A stretch of 21,522 nucleotides of DNA, taken from NCBI GenBank assembly GCA_964646435.1, contig CAZYEJ010000037.1, positions 1-21,522 on the forward strand. The letters run 5' to 3'. The position numbers and the translations under genes are program-made. Under the pieces are notes generated by a model. That model worked only from the letters and a program-made list of their open reading frames with translations, had not been told where the DNA came from and searched no databases. Positions 7,949-14,018 of this stretch are shown piece by piece. The first letter of the stretch is position 1. Each line of letters opens with the position of its first letter. This DNA comes from UBA3076 sp964646435 (GTDB lineage: Bacteria; Desulfobacterota; Dissulfuribacteria; Dissulfuribacterales; UBA3076).

Positions 7949-8418
7949 TAATTATCCTTTTGCGTCGTGGTAATGCGTACGTCTTTTACAAATACTTCAA
8001 AATGCAGGGTCTTGCCGGCCAGGGGATGGTTAAAGTCCAGCATCATGGCACCTTCCCAGATGGATTTGACCATAGCTGGTTGTCTTAAGCCAAATTCGTC
8101 AGAGGCCTTGACTACCTTGCCCACTTCCACTTTTCCTGAAATCCTTTCAATGGCCATTAGTGTTACCTTCCCGGGATCATAGAGCCCATAAGTGTAGTTT
8201 GGAGGGACAAATATTACCTTTCTTTCTCCAGGAGCAAGCCCGACAATATTTTCCTCAACAGGTTTGGGGAAATTACCCTTTCCGCATATAAAGGTTACCG
8301 GGCCTCCTGACTTTTCAGAGGAATCCACTACTTCCCCAGATGATAGCCTGACTTGGTATTCCATTTCCACCAGTCTTCCATGTTCTACACGGAGTAGAAC
8401 CTTTTTTGTCACATCCAT
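7948..8418 (-). CDS. SlyD-like FKBP-type peptidyl-prolyl isomerase
   Basis: This 156-aa protein has the FKBP domain split by an insert-in-flap domain, as in SlyD. Residues MEYQVRLSSGEVVDSSE open the FKBP fold, followed by GPVTFICGKGNFPKPVEENIVG. The insert domain (about 75-125) precedes the returning strand NHPLAGKTLHFEVFVKDVR. The family catalyses proline isomerisation and acts as a cytosolic folding chaperone. The histidine/cysteine-rich metal-binding tail of E. coli SlyD is absent, so a nickel role is not indicated. The ATG has only a weak upstream purine stretch. The stop codon coincides with the terminator hairpin. It is transcribed as its own unit upstream of mqnE. Confidence 0.92.
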   Translation of the reverse strand: MDVTKKVLLRVEHGRLVEMEYQVRLSSGEVVDSSEKSGGPVTFICGKGNFPKPVEENIVGLAPGERKVIFVPPNYTYGLYDPGKVTLMAIERISGKVEVGKVVKASDEFGLRQPAMVKSIWEGAMMLDFNHPLAGKTLHFEVFVKDVRITTTQKDN

Positions 8419-8871
8419 GGTTGCTTCAATCTAAATTGAGCTATTAGCCTTGTATGTTTCTTTTACCACTACGAGGTATTTTTACGGTAAATTGAACCGC
8501 GAAGACGCTAAAGGCGCTGAGAAATACTTTTTATCCAGCCGGTAACGGTCCGGCTGAATAAGTATCTTCTTTGTGTTTAACTCAGCGTTCTTTGCGCCTT
8601 AGCGGTTAGCTTAGGTTCAATGACCCCTTGTAGAGATTTTTTCCGGTACCGGGATTTTCATAAAGAAAATTCCTTGGCTATCATAATGTAAAATTGATAA
8701 CATTTTGTGAATGGAAACGCAATCCGAACCCTAGGCATGAAAAATAATTATTCAAAATCAATCACGAAAACACGAAGGTACGAAAACACGAAAAACAAAA
8801 CTGGATGAACCTGAAAAAATACTTTAGTATCCAGGCAAGGTATTATTTTGTAGTTGAATGGAGGCATAATT
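8419..8871. other. Gene-free spacer between divergent slyD and lolA
   Basis: This 453-bp divergent spacer holds no credible gene. It contains a 129-bp imperfect palindrome (8492-8620) and a CACGAAAACACGAAGG-type simple repeat (about 8765-8800). The remaining AT-rich DNA must hold the promoters of slyD and lolA, but I see no confident -35/-10 pair. Confidence 0.7.
8492..8620. repeat. 129-bp imperfect palindromic element (R4 type)
   Basis: The outer arms begin TTGAACCGCGAAG and end AGCTTAGGTTCAA, with CGCTGAG/CTCAGCG inside. The centre is a tight hairpin, CAGCCGG (8536-8542) with CCGGCTG (8550-8556), extended by ATACTT/AAGTAT. It resembles the CTCTGCG-type units near 12335 and 13543. A REP/MITE-like element is the simplest reading. 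Confidence 0.8.
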
Positions 8872-9582
8872 ATGCACAATGTGCGCTTATTTTATCTTTT
8901 ATTACTTATAGTTATGGTATTTACTCCTGTTTCAAAGTCCCTGGCAAAGGGTCTTTCAGAACGTGGAGAAGATCTTGTGTTACTGTTACAGAAAAAATAC
9001 GAAACCACTACTGATATTACCTCTAACTTCGAGCAGGAGACGTTTGCTTCCGGTTCTTCAGAGGGTCTCAAGGCAGAAGGAAAGGTCTATTTCAATCGTC
9101 CGCACCAGATGCGATGGGAATACAGTCAGCCGGAACCGCAACTTATTGTCACCAGCGGGGAAGAGGTATATGTGTATGAGGAGGAAGCCAATCAGGTAAT
9201 GGTGCTTTCCAGGGATCAATTACTTTCAACTGAGATAAGCAAGGCTTTTTTCTTTGGCAAAGGTGACCTCAAACGTTATTTTATTGTAGAGCATCCAGTA
9301 GAAGGCCAACCGGATGCCAGGTGGGTGCTGAAGCTTACCCCAAGGAATCCGGTACCACAGGTATGCACCATATTAATTGTCGTGGATTCTCATACTCATC
9401 TGGTAAAGGAGATGTGGCTGGAAGACCAGTTAGGTAGCAGAACACATCTTGTATTCAGCAATGTCAAGGTCAATAAAGGCCTTTCAGACGATCTTTTCCG
9501 GTTTGTTCCACCTCCAGGTGTGAAAATCTACCGTACAGATGATTCTAAGGTTCTAGGTTCAGAGGTTCAGGGTGAACCCTGA
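8872..9582 (+). CDS. lolA: Outer-membrane lipoprotein carrier protein LolA
   Basis: LolA is the periplasmic chaperone that ferries lipoproteins from LolCDE to LolB. The ATG at 8872 is chosen over a TTG at 8854, because GGAGG ends seven bases upstream of the ATG and the protein then begins with a clear signal peptide (MHNVRLFYLLLLIVMVF, with cleavage near SLAKG). The mature part shows typical LolA strands: ITSNFEQETFASGSSEGLKA, GKVYFNRPHQMRWEY and ELWL-like EMWLEDQLG. The length of 236 aa is normal for deltaproteobacterial LolA. The last ten residues (VLGSEVQGEP) and the TGA stop are encoded by a palindromic R2 repeat. No other Lol genes are nearby; nadA follows after 54 bp. Confidence 0.92.
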   Translation: MHNVRLFYLLLLIVMVFTPVSKSLAKGLSERGEDLVLLLQKKYETTTDITSNFEQETFASGSSEGLKAEGKVYFNRPHQMRWEYSQPEPQLIVTSGEEVYVYEEEANQVMVLSRDQLLSTEISKAFFFGKGDLKRYFIVEHPVEGQPDARWVLKLTPRNPVPQVCTILIVVDSHTHLVKEMWLEDQLGSRTHLVFSNVKVNKGLSDDLFRFVPPPGVKIYRTDDSKVLGSEVQGEP

Positions 9583-9603
9583 ACCTCTGAACCTAGAACC
9601 CTT
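9547..9603. repeat. Near-perfect 27-bp inverted repeat (R2) between lolA and nadA
   Basis: The arms AAGGTTCTAGGTTCAGAGG... (9547-9573) and their reverse complement (9576-9603) are separated by two bases and differ only by one inserted C. The lolA stop lies in the right arm. There is no T-run after it, so it is not a standard terminator, although the transcript would form a very stable hairpin. Confidence 0.92.
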
Positions 9604-9636
9604 GAACCTGTGAACGCCTACAATCAGGAGAACAAA

Positions 9637-10551
9637 ATGTCCAATGAAAGTTTAACTGGAGAAATCCGTGCATTGGCACGGGAGAAAAACGCTATCATTC
9701 TTGCTCACAATTACCAGGTGCCGGAAGTCCAGGATGTTGCGGACCTTACCGGGGATTCTCTGGCCCTGAGTATCCAGGCATCAGAGACCGAAGCCGATAT
9801 CATAATATTTTGCGGAGTCCGTTTTATGGCTGAGACCGCGGCCATCGTTTGTCCGGATAAAAAAATAATACTACCGGTAAAAGAGGCGGGCTGTGGTATG
9901 GCGGATATGCTGAATGCAGCGGAGTTGATGGCTGAAAAAGCAAAGTATCCGGGCGTGCCTGTGGTCACATATGTGAATTCTACAGCCGAAGTAAAGGCGG
10001 AAAGCGACATCTGCTGTACTTCAGCTAATGCAGTGCAGGTCGTTAAATCCTTAAAGACCCATGAGGTCCTTATGACCCCGGACAAAAATCTGGCAATGTG
10101 GGCACAGAGACACACAGATCAAAAAATCCATTACTGGCTTGGTTACTGTCCGATTCACGATAATCTCACGGTTGCCCAGGTCAAGGAGGCAAAAGCCGCC
10201 CATCCCGAGGCTTTGCTGATGGCCCATCCCGAGTGCCCTCCAGAGGTGCTGGATATGGCGGACGCGGTAAGAAGCACCAGCGGCATGCTGACTTTTGCAG
10301 CGGAATCCAAGGCAAAGGAATTCATTGTTGCCACAGAAATCGGGCTTTTACATACGTTGAAGAAGCAAAATCCAGGAAAGAGATTTTACGCTGCTTCTCC
10401 TGAGATGGTTTGCTTAGACATGAAAAAAACAGGCCTGAAGGAGGTATTGCTGGCCCTTCAGACAGAAGGACCGGTGATTGTTGTGCCCGAACCGATTCGT
10501 TTAAGGGCCCTCAAAGCTGTTGAACGTATGATGGCCGTGCCGCGGGACTGA
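9637..10551 (+). CDS. nadA: Quinolinate synthase
   Basis: NadA condenses iminoaspartate with dihydroxyacetone phosphate to quinolinate in NAD biosynthesis. The 304-aa protein shows HNYQVPEVQDVADLTGDSL, FCGVRFMAETA and HPEC...STSGM. The three [4Fe-4S] cysteines have the usual spacing of about 86: C86 (EAGCGMAD), C171 (GYCPIHD) and C259 (EMVCLDMK). The ATG at 9637 is preferred over an in-frame GTG at 9610, because AGGAG lies seven bases upstream and the extra nine residues come from repeat-derived sequence. No nadB or nadC is present in the window. Confidence 0.97.
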   Translation: MSNESLTGEIRALAREKNAIILAHNYQVPEVQDVADLTGDSLALSIQASETEADIIIFCGVRFMAETAAIVCPDKKIILPVKEAGCGMADMLNAAELMAEKAKYPGVPVVTYVNSTAEVKAESDICCTSANAVQVVKSLKTHEVLMTPDKNLAMWAQRHTDQKIHYWLGYCPIHDNLTVAQVKEAKAAHPEALLMAHPECPPEVLDMADAVRSTSGMLTFAAESKAKEFIVATEIGLLHTLKKQNPGKRFYAASPEMVCLDMKKTGLKEVLLALQTEGPVIVVPEPIRLRALKAVERMMAVPRD

Positions 10552-10575
10552 ATTTTTCCAATTTGAATAGCCTCC

Positions 10576-10998
10576 TTAGTCGGCTGTAAGGTATTCCAAC
10601 TTGAGCGATTTCAGCTTGCTGCGAATGATTTCGAAATGAATCCGGTTTTCTGTATAAAGAGTCGCCCCTATAGATAGAGCCGTAAAGGCAATCTGGACGT
10701 CATTCACGAAGTCGGATTTCTTACAAAGCCCCCTGTATTTGAGAGCAAGATCGGAAAAGAATTGCCCCACGATAATGTAGTGTTGCGAGCTCAAGGTAAC
10801 TATTCTATCTGCACTCTCATAAGGTTTCTGCAACTGGGAAAGAAGCCTTTCGGCTTTTTTCGTTCTCGCCCCGGCCCAAAGCTCCATGAGCACTATGGCC
10901 GAGACATACTTTACAGTCCCACCCCGCTCAAGTTCAGCGCCGTGGGAGTGGTTTCGGATAAATGAGATGTAGATGTTCGTATCGAACATGACCTTCAT
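10576..10998 (-). CDS. vapC: PIN-domain toxin VapC
   Basis: This is a 140-aa PIN-domain ribonuclease, the toxin of a VapBC pair. The conserved acids are D6 (FDTN), E39 (LMELWAG) and D96/D100 (KSDFVNDVQIA). The usual final motif TxNxxDF reads TENRIHF (116-122), so the fourth acidic position is a histidine; activity may be altered, though this position varies. The start codon overlaps the antitoxin stop by four bases (ATGA), the classic coupling in these operons. It lies convergent to nadA. Confidence 0.9.
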   Translation of the reverse strand: MKVMFDTNIYISFIRNHSHGAELERGGTVKYVSAIVLMELWAGARTKKAERLLSQLQKPYESADRIVTLSSQHYIIVGQFFSDLALKYRGLCKKSDFVNDVQIAFTALSIGATLYTENRIHFEIIRSKLKSLKLEYLTAD

Positions 10999-11189
10999 TT
11001 AAAGACCTCGTTTATCACATCACCTTTCCCCCCCACCAGCTCATGGGCCTTGATGATATCATCGTCGATAACTGCCATCTCCAATGCTTTGTTGACGGCC
11101 TCCTTTTCTGTCCTTACCTCAAAAATCATGCGTGCCCTATCAATGTAATCCTGGTCCAACTCAATGGTCTTCTTAACCATCCTGGGCAT
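10995..11189 (-). CDS. vapB: VapB-type antitoxin
   Basis: This short antitoxin (64 aa) starts MPRMVKKTIELDQDYIDRAR, a ribbon-helix-helix-like DNA-binding N-terminus, followed by a helix (RTEKEAVNKALEMAV) and a toxin-binding tail. The ATG at 11189 is chosen because AAGGAGGT lies six bases upstream; a longer start at 11222 would lie right against the -10 box and could not be on the transcript. It ends with ATGA coupling to vapC. Regulation is probably autorepression at the palindrome in its promoter. Confidence 0.88.
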   Translation of the reverse strand: MPRMVKKTIELDQDYIDRARMIFEVRTEKEAVNKALEMAVIDDDIIKAHELVGGKGDVINEVFK

Positions 11190-11222
11190 TTGATTTACCT
11201 CCTTAACCGTAATTTCAGACAT

Positions 11223-11250
11223 ATTATATGGTTTCCCACTGGGAAGTCAA
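11223..11250 (-). promoter_or_regulatory. vapBC promoter with operator palindrome
   Basis: On the minus strand TTGACT (11245-11250) and TATAAT (11223-11228) are 16 bases apart. The spacer contains the perfect palindrome TTCCCAGTGGGAA (11233-11245), a likely VapB/VapBC operator. Transcription would start near 11216, leaving about 27 bases of leader before the vapB ATG. Confidence 0.85.
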
Positions 11251-11352
11251 TCCAAAATGCTTTTTGTGATCCTCTAATTCCTTTAATTCTATTTCTTTAT
11301 TCTGTCTCCGTGAGGTGAATACGCCTATCCATTCACGACTTGAAGAAGATAC

Positions 11353-11381
11353 TTGACTGTCGGTAAAAGATCTTTTATTTT
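11353..11381 (+). promoter_or_regulatory. abrB-relE promoter with operator palindrome
   Basis: TTGACT (11353-11358) and TATTTT (11376-11381) are 17 bases apart. A perfect 14-bp palindrome TAAAAGATCTTTTA (11364-11377) covers the spacer and the edge of the -10. It is a likely autoregulatory operator for the downstream pair. Confidence 0.78.
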
Positions 11382-11419
11382 GTGCAGATAGATAGTAATG
11401 AAGTAAAGGAGTAAGATTT

Positions 11420-11695
11420 ATGAAAATCAGTGCAAAACGGCAAATTTCCCTTCCCAAAAAAATTATGGTTGCGCTGAATCTAAAGCCTGGAGATGAAATA
11501 GAGTTCCAGCTCAAAGGCGACAGCGCGAGACTGGTTCCCATAAAAACCATAAAAGTACCAAGAGAGCAGGCATGGTTCTGGACTCCCGAGTGGCAAGCGA
11601 AGGAAATGGAAGCAGAGGAAGACCTGCGGAGCGGCGAATACAAGGATTTCGAGAATGTTGAACATCTTCTGAAAGACCTTCACAGTGAAGATTAG
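11420..11695 (+). CDS. AbrB/MazE-family antitoxin
   Basis: This 91-aa protein has an N-terminal SpoVT/AbrB swapped-hairpin domain: MKISAKRQISLPKKIMVALN, then LKPGDEIEFQLKG (residues about 1-45). An acidic C-terminal tail (EMEAEEDLRSGEYKDFENVE) follows and would wrap the toxin. AAAGGAG lies nine bases before the ATG. Its 3' end overlaps the next gene by 11 bp. AbrB-type antitoxins paired with RelE-like toxins are a known arrangement; the exact family name is not claimed. Confidence 0.87.
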   Translation: MKISAKRQISLPKKIMVALNLKPGDEIEFQLKGDSARLVPIKTIKVPREQAWFWTPEWQAKEMEAEEDLRSGEYKDFENVEHLLKDLHSED

Positions 11696-11948
11696 ACGCA
11701 CCGCATCCTTCTCGAAGGATTACAAAAACCTACCCGCGCAGATTCAGACAAGGGCCGACAATCAGCTTCTTCGGCTGGTGAAAAACCCAAAACACCCCTC
11801 TCTGAGGATAAAGAAGTTAAGAGGCACCGAGATATTCGAAATTCGAGTCACTCGCGGATATCGACTGACTTTCAAAATTGAAAAAGGATTCTTGATATTG
11901 AGACGGATAGGCACCTATGACCTTCTGAAACAAGAGGGGCGACGCTGA
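11685..11948 (+). CDS. RelE/ParE-family toxin
   Basis: This 87-aa basic protein has the RelE fold pattern: FSKDYKNLPAQIQTRADNQL (helices), HPSLRIKKLRGTEIFEIRV (first strands), then RGYRLTFKIEKGFLILRRIG and the terminal THD-like GTYDLLK. Members cleave mRNA at the ribosome. It starts with GTG inside the antitoxin gene (11-bp overlap), which explains the tight coupling. ParE-like gyrase inhibition cannot be ruled out from sequence, but the C-terminal GTYDLLK is typical of the RelE/YafQ side. Confidence 0.87.
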   Translation: MKIRRTASFSKDYKNLPAQIQTRADNQLLRLVKNPKHPSLRIKKLRGTEIFEIRVTRGYRLTFKIEKGFLILRRIGTYDLLKQEGRR

Positions 11949-11986
11949 GGGCTTGCCATCAAGGAGCGACAGATCGGGAGAGGGAA

Positions 11987-12277
11987 CTACGCAGCAAACT
12001 CAAACACAGGCGTCTGAATGATACGGCGAGGTTTTCTTTGTCCCCAAATCGTTTGCTGTAATTGTTCTACAGTCTTTGGCGAGAAGAATCGCTCTCCAGT
12101 TTCCAGGCACACTCTAGCCGGCACATTCTCAATAATAACGAACCTATCATCTACACCAAGCGTGTAAGTGACTTTTTGTTCAACCATCGTTTCTTTTTTA
12201 GCTGGATATGCGCAAAAAACCTCGATGAAAGATTTCCTAACTCTGGTCCTTGCTTGTTGTTTCATAATATTTCTCAT
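11987..12277 (-). CDS. Degenerate YgiT/MqsA-type antitoxin, orphan
   Basis: The central and C-terminal parts (KVTYTLGVDDRFVIIENVPA, then ETGERFFSPKTVEQLQQTIW) are clear YgiT-type zinc-finger antitoxin sequence. The zinc ligands look lost: the N-terminal CxxC is replaced by FCAYPAKK, and the second CxxC reads CLETG. No toxin gene (DUF4258 or MqsR) lies on either side. The translation start is uncertain: ATGs at 12277, 12265 and 12187 (MVEQKV) are possible, and none has a good ribosome-binding site. It is probably a decaying remnant, although a zinc-free function is possible. Confidence 0.62.
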   Translation of the reverse strand: MRNIMKQQARTRVRKSFIEVFCAYPAKKETMVEQKVTYTLGVDDRFVIIENVPARVCLETGERFFSPKTVEQLQQTIWGQRKPRRIIQTPVFEFAA

Positions 12278-12603
12278 AAACGAGTTAATAACCCATTATC
12301 AAGAAATACAATAAAAATCAACTCATCATAATTTTGAACCATCGCGAAGCGAAAAATAATAGTTTTTCTCTGCGTTCTCTGCGCCCTCTGCGTGAGCCCA
12401 TTTTTTCATCCCCGTCATTTCTTTGCCTGCCCCGTTCAATCCTGCAAGGCTATTTAACTGGGGCGTCCTTTGCGTCTTGAGCGAAGCGGGCGGTGAAGAA
12501 AATATTTCTCCGCGTTCTGCGTGCTCGAGTGAGCTAAGCGAACGGGCGTAAAGAATCTCTCACAGAGACCTAGAGAAGGAATTGAACGAATGCGCCGGGC
12601 GAC
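12278..12603. other. Repeat-rich spacer upstream of phd-vapC
   Basis: Apart from AT-rich leader sequence, this spacer consists of repeat units: the 49-bp direct repeat at 12335-12383, more CTCTGCG and TTGCGTC units, two AGCGAAGCGGGCGG/AGCGAACGGGCG motifs (about 12478-12550), and a CTCACAGAGACC motif near 12560. No gene is supported. Confidence 0.7.
12335..12383. repeat. 49-bp direct repeat, left copy (R4 type)
   Basis: It begins TGAACCATCGCGAAGCG and ends TTCTCTGCG. The copy at 13543-13591 matches 45 of 49 positions in the same orientation. The two flank the phd-vapC module. Confidence 0.9.
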
Positions 12604-12649
12604 TTGTTTTGAGAATCATACGTGGCTATAATTGGAATTATGAGGCCAC
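12604..12649 (+). promoter_or_regulatory. phd-vapC promoter and operator
   Basis: TTGTTT (12604-12609) and a perfect TATAAT (12627-12632) are 17 bases apart. The -10 sits in an inverted repeat: GTGGC, ATAATT, GG, AATTAT and GCCAC (12622-12649). This is a typical Phd/VapB operator overlapping the core promoter. A strong ribosome-binding site (GGGAGGTGAT) follows directly. Confidence 0.88.
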
Positions 12650-12664
12650 AGGGAGGTGATTCTT

Positions 12665-12949
12665 ATGGAAGTATCTGTTCGTGAACTTAAAAATAATCTT
12701 TCTTTATACTTGCGTCGAGTACAGACTGGTGAGGAAATCATAGTTACTTCCCGTAGGCGTCCCGTAGCGCAACTGTCCGCCGTTCGACGTCGCCCTGAAG
12801 ACGTGGAAGCCGAGACCATTCGACGGATTAACGCCCTGCCCTTGGTCCGGCCAGGCAAGGGAGGAAAGGTTATGGGAGCGGAGAATCCAATTCCTTGGAG
12901 ATCCGGCGAAAAAACGTTTTCTGACATAGTACTGGAAGAACGGGAATGA
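12665..12949 (+). CDS. Phd/YefM-family antitoxin
   Basis: This 94-aa antitoxin has an N-terminal Phd DNA-binding domain (MEVSVRELKNNLSLYLRRVQ, then GEEIIVTSRRRPVAQLS) and a C-terminal toxin-binding tail. The ATG at 12665 is preferred over the GTG at 12656, since that GTG is part of the near-consensus Shine-Dalgarno GGGAGGTGAT. Its stop overlaps the toxin start by four bases (ATGA). It would repress its own promoter through the palindrome upstream. Confidence 0.92.
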   Translation: MEVSVRELKNNLSLYLRRVQTGEEIIVTSRRRPVAQLSAVRRRPEDVEAETIRRINALPLVRPGKGGKVMGAENPIPWRSGEKTFSDIVLEERE

Positions 12950-13380
12950 TTTTGTATTTGGATACTTCGGCTCTTGTGAAACTCTATGTGGATGAGCCTG
13001 GTTCCGCCGGCATCAGAGAGGCCCTTGTCAGAGCAAAGGCCGTATATACCCACCAGATTGCATATGTGGAAATCAGGGCTGCCTTTGCAAAGATTCACGG
13101 CATGAAACGTATCAGTGTTGAGGCGCTGGAGTCAATAAAACAGGCATTTGAACAGGACTGGATGGCTATCGGGGTTGTTGGTATAAATGAATCTTTAATT
13201 CGTCGAGCTGGTGATCTTGCTGAAATCTTAGCTCTTCGGGGATATGACAGTGTGCATCTGGCCGCAGATGAGGCGCTTCATGTTCAAAAAAGTAGCGGCA
13301 CAGATTTTTGCTTTGCTGGATTTGATCAGAAATTGAACCAAGGTGCCTCCAGGCTGGGGATAGCCCTGCTAAAGATATGA
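12946..13380 (+). CDS. vapC: PIN-domain toxin VapC
   Basis: This 144-aa PIN ribonuclease is paired with the Phd-type antitoxin. All four acidic positions are present: D6 (YLDTSALVKLYV), E42 (AYVEIRAAF), D101 (LRGYDSVHLA) and D127 (FAGFDQKLN). This is the DTSALVKLYV branch of VapC, clearly different from the vapC at 10576-10998, so the two pairs are independent acquisitions. It probably cleaves a tRNA or rRNA site; the target cannot be predicted. Confidence 0.93.
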   Translation: MILYLDTSALVKLYVDEPGSAGIREALVRAKAVYTHQIAYVEIRAAFAKIHGMKRISVEALESIKQAFEQDWMAIGVVGINESLIRRAGDLAEILALRGYDSVHLAADEALHVQKSSGTDFCFAGFDQKLNQGASRLGIALLKI

Positions 13381-13542
13381 CATTTTTGAACCGTTTACGG
13401 GTTCAGAGGTTCAGGGTTTGCGAGAGAATGTAACTACTCAGGAAAATTTACCGCAGAGAGCGCAGAGAATGCAGAGAAAACAAAACAGACTGAAAAATTC
13501 ACGCCGTACTGCATTCAAAAAATATTCGGTCTTCCGGTATTC

Positions 13543-13591
13543 TGAACCATCGTGAAGCGATAAATAATATTTTTTCTTTGCGTTCTCTGCG
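13543..13591. repeat. 49-bp direct repeat, right copy (R4 type)
   Basis: It differs from the copy at 12335-12383 at four positions, in the same orientation. It begins TGAACCATCGTGAAGCG. It is followed by TCTCAAGCGATTTTGAGG and a GAGCGGGCGAG motif like those in the left spacer. Confidence 0.9.
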
Positions 13592-13890
13592 GTCTCAAGC
13601 GATTTTGAGGAGCGGGCGAGAGAAAAAGAATGTCTCTCACAGAGTTCACAGAGCTCACAGAGTTAGGCCCAAAAGCATAAGTCTTGCCTTCTGCTGCGGT
13701 GAAACCAATTTTTGTCAATAAGCAACTTTTTTTGGCATCGAATAAGCAGATAAGTCGTATCCTCCATCCCTGGAAAATCCCAATATCGACGTATTTACTC
13801 AGGTGTAGCAGGCCATCGCAATGTGGCATTGACCTTGCAATAAAACGTAATGAGAAACGAATTGAGGGATTGAAGAATTTGGCCGATTAG

Positions 13891-13919
13891 AATCTGTGTA
13901 ATCTGCGAAATCTGTGGAT
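13891..13919. repeat. Repeat R3, copy 2
   Basis: This is the reverse complement of 2500-2528 with one mismatch in 29. It lies about 100 bp upstream of the pilin gene. Confidence 0.85.
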
Positions 13920-13946
13920 CAATAAAGGAGGTAAAATTATATTTAT

Positions 13947-13970
13947 CAAGTCGAAAAAAGTTGCCGATAA
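13947..13970 (+). promoter_or_regulatory. Possible sigma-28 (FliA)-like promoter of the pilin gene
   Basis: GCCGATAA (13963-13970) is an exact match to the -10 element of FliA promoters. The best -35 candidate is TCAAG, with about 13 rather than 15 bases between, so the fit is incomplete. No -24/-12 sigma-54 pair is evident here. Transcription would begin about 42 bases before the ATG. Confidence 0.45.
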
Positions 13971-14018
13971 CAATTTTGAGTATCACCCACACTAATTATT
14001 TAACACAGGAGGTCTATT

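Larger units (their letters stand above)
13381..14007. other. Repeat-filled spacer between vapC and the pilin
   Basis: This stretch of about 630 bp holds an R2 copy (13396-13417), GCAGAGAGCGCAGAGAATGC units (13451-13481) that form an inverted pair with 13570-13592, the 49-bp repeat (13543-13591), CACAGAGTTCACAGAG units (about 13637-13665), and R3 (13891-13919). The open frames between 13684 and 13890 resemble no family and are not called. The pilin promoter lies at the right end. Confidence 0.7.

Noticed and set aside
12335..13665. CRISPR array
   Set aside because: Repeats near 12335 and 13450-13660 are irregular, of unequal length and not separated by uniform spacers; no cas genes are present.
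13684..13890. 68-aa open frame upstream of the pilin
   Set aside because: No recognisable motif or ribosome-binding site, and it sits between repeats; treated as chance.
13381..14018. GEMM/cyclic dinucleotide riboswitch before the pilin
   Set aside because: Such switches precede pilin genes in some Deltaproteobacteria, so I looked for the conserved GEMM core (GCAAAGC-type and GGTTGCC-type elements) and did not find it.
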